DNA from: a virus
Strand: one strand, 5' to 3'
Length of the DNA: 57,159 bases
IMG/VR virus record: IMGVR_UViG_3300005294_000044
Coordinates: 1 to 57,159 of that record
Shown here: positions 56,522-57,159 of the stretch, piece after piece
Numbering within the stretch: position 1 is the stretch's first letter
Layout: every line of letters starts with the position of its first letter
The notes under the pieces: generated by a model
The model's input: only the letters and a program-made list of their open reading frames with translations
What the model was told of the DNA's origin: nothing
Database searches by the model: none
Position numbers and translations under genes: made by a program

Positions 56522-56878
56522 CTAGGAGCGGTTTTCCATCTCCTCGATCTGGGCCCTCACGATGCCCTGAATCCCCGCTCGACCCTCAAGATCGGCATCA
56601 GGCATCGAGGATTGTGGGGCATGTAGGCGATACAAGGAAGAGAGACGATCGAGGATTCTGAGTCCGGCTTCAATGAACCGGGGATCGGGCCTCATCACTA
56701 GACCAGTGTCCGGATTGACCTGCACCTGGATGTGTGGATCACAAGCCCTCCACGCCTGTTCCAGGCGCTGCACCACCAGGGCCCGCACGAAGGGCACGGA
56801 CGCGGTCACGTCCTCGTCCCTGATCCCAGCCTGTCCGGCTTCAAGTTCCCACATGCCCATCAGGATGCAGGCAAACAT
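56522..56878 (-). CDS. Possible terminase small subunit-like or DNA-binding protein
   Basis: 118 residues as read from the ATG at 56878. ATGs at codons 7 and 9 are alternatives (ILMGMWELEAG). ASVPFVRALVVQRLEQAWRACDPHIQVQVNPDTGLVMRPDPRFIEAGLRILDRLSSLYRL looks like the central part of phage small terminase-type proteins, but no HTH was read. No good ribosome-binding site precedes these ATGs; an upstream 32-residue reading with an excellent one lies in another frame, so the start or frame is uncertain. Confidence 0.5.
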   Translation of the reverse strand: MFACILMGMWELEAGQAGIRDEDVTASVPFVRALVVQRLEQAWRACDPHIQVQVNPDTGLVMRPDPRFIEAGLRILDRLSSLYRLHAPQSSMPDADLEGRAGIQGIVRAQIEEMENRS

Positions 56879-56939
56879 GCAGTGTTGGGAAGATGCATAT
56901 CAACATGCACTCCGCTACACCATAATGTTCCTGGGTCAT
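56841..56939 (-). CDS. Upstream reading frame overlapping the start of 56522-56878
   Basis: A 32-codon frame from the ATG at 56939 with GGGAGG 4 nt upstream (protein starts MTQEHYGVAECML). It ends within the first codons of the following gene, out of frame with it. It may be a leader peptide for coupled translation or the true 5' part of that gene after a frameshift. Confidence 0.4.
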   Translation of the reverse strand: MTQEHYGVAECMLICIFPTLHVCLHPDGHVGT

Positions 56940-57159
56940 GGTCCCTCCCCCGCCAGGAGAATCAGGGCCCACGTTCAAGACATTGAACAAGAGTCATGGA
57001 TCAGGGAACAAGGGCACGGATCAGGGTGCTATGCGTAGCCTGGACCGGCCCCGTGTTCGTTTCCTCCGGTGCCTGCTTCTGGATCTTGTACCTGGGGGTG
57101 GATCTTGGAGCGTGGGCGTGTTCCCCCCTCATGATCATGGGGGGGGGTGGTCATGATCA
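56940..57159. other. Non-coding right end
   Basis: 220 bp with no supportable gene. It has a run of G (about 10 G at 57140), repeated TCATGATCA close to the end, and short repeats of GGATCAGGG and GGATCTTG. No overlap with the left end of the window was seen. Confidence 0.5.

Noticed and set aside
56347-56661. 104-codon plus-strand frame after the third AT-rich element
   Set aside because: It runs through the leftward terminator hairpin and opposite the gene at 56522; composition is not protein-like.
1-57159. CRISPR array, integrase, insertion sequence or rRNA
   Set aside because: No regular repeat-spacer pattern, no tyrosine or serine recombinase motif, no transposase and no rRNA were seen on either strand.

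Overview
The window looks like most or all of the genome of a tailed double-stranded DNA phage (long non-contractile tail plan) of a G+C-rich actinobacterium. The signs are the dense packing, the many GTG starts with GTGA/ATGA stop-start overlaps, the order terminase, portal, MuF, protease, capsid, tail chaperones, tape measure, and families typical of actinobacterial phages and hosts (DUF4082, I36-type inhibitor fold, DUF2637/SpdB-like membrane protein, DUF7196-like small head protein). Function names come from reading motifs by eye; no database search was possible. No integrase and no clear immunity repressor were seen.

Layout. (1) 1-11 kb, rightward: about 36 small, tightly coupled genes, mostly unrecognised, many with Cys pairs that suggest zinc binding, plus a region-4-like HTH protein, a secreted I36-type protein, a LAGLIDADG-like protein and a Holliday-junction-resolvase-like nuclease. 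They are divided by strong terminators at 906 and 8141. (2) 11.3-11.5 kb: a tRNA with anticodon CAT, a structured intergenic segment and a strong terminator that separates the two convergent arms. (3) 47.6 down to 11.5 kb, leftward: the late operon. It encodes TerL (with intein), a DUF1360-like membrane protein, portal (with intein), MuF, an HNH endonuclease, protease/structural protein, a 1682-residue protein with an ADP-ribosyltransferase-like N-terminus, capsid, connectors, tail genes, tape measure, minor tail proteins, endolysin, holin, a glycan cassette (four glycosyltransferases, two methyltransferases, with a GIY-YIG endonuclease inside) and a DUF4082 protein. (4) 47.7-53.8 kb, rightward: replication and control (dual-HTH protein, Cas4/RecB-like nuclease, primase-helicase, two ParB-like proteins). 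(5) 53.9-56.9 kb, leftward: a DUF2637-like membrane/HTH protein with its own promoter and palindrome, a secreted beta-helix protein and two small genes.

The most unusual items are: an HNH endonuclease gene that lies out of frame inside the intein of the terminase large subunit; a GIY-YIG gene that interrupts a glycosyltransferase and is flanked by two synonymously diverged copies of its 5' end, both carrying the same one-base frame offset; a 111-bp inverted repeat (1-111 and 56202-56312) that places the same leader, ribosome-binding site and first codons in front of two otherwise unrelated genes; the large virion-type protein with ART-like and repeated SAP/Rho-N-like helices; and the methyl-sugar/glycosyltransferase cassette beside the lysis genes.
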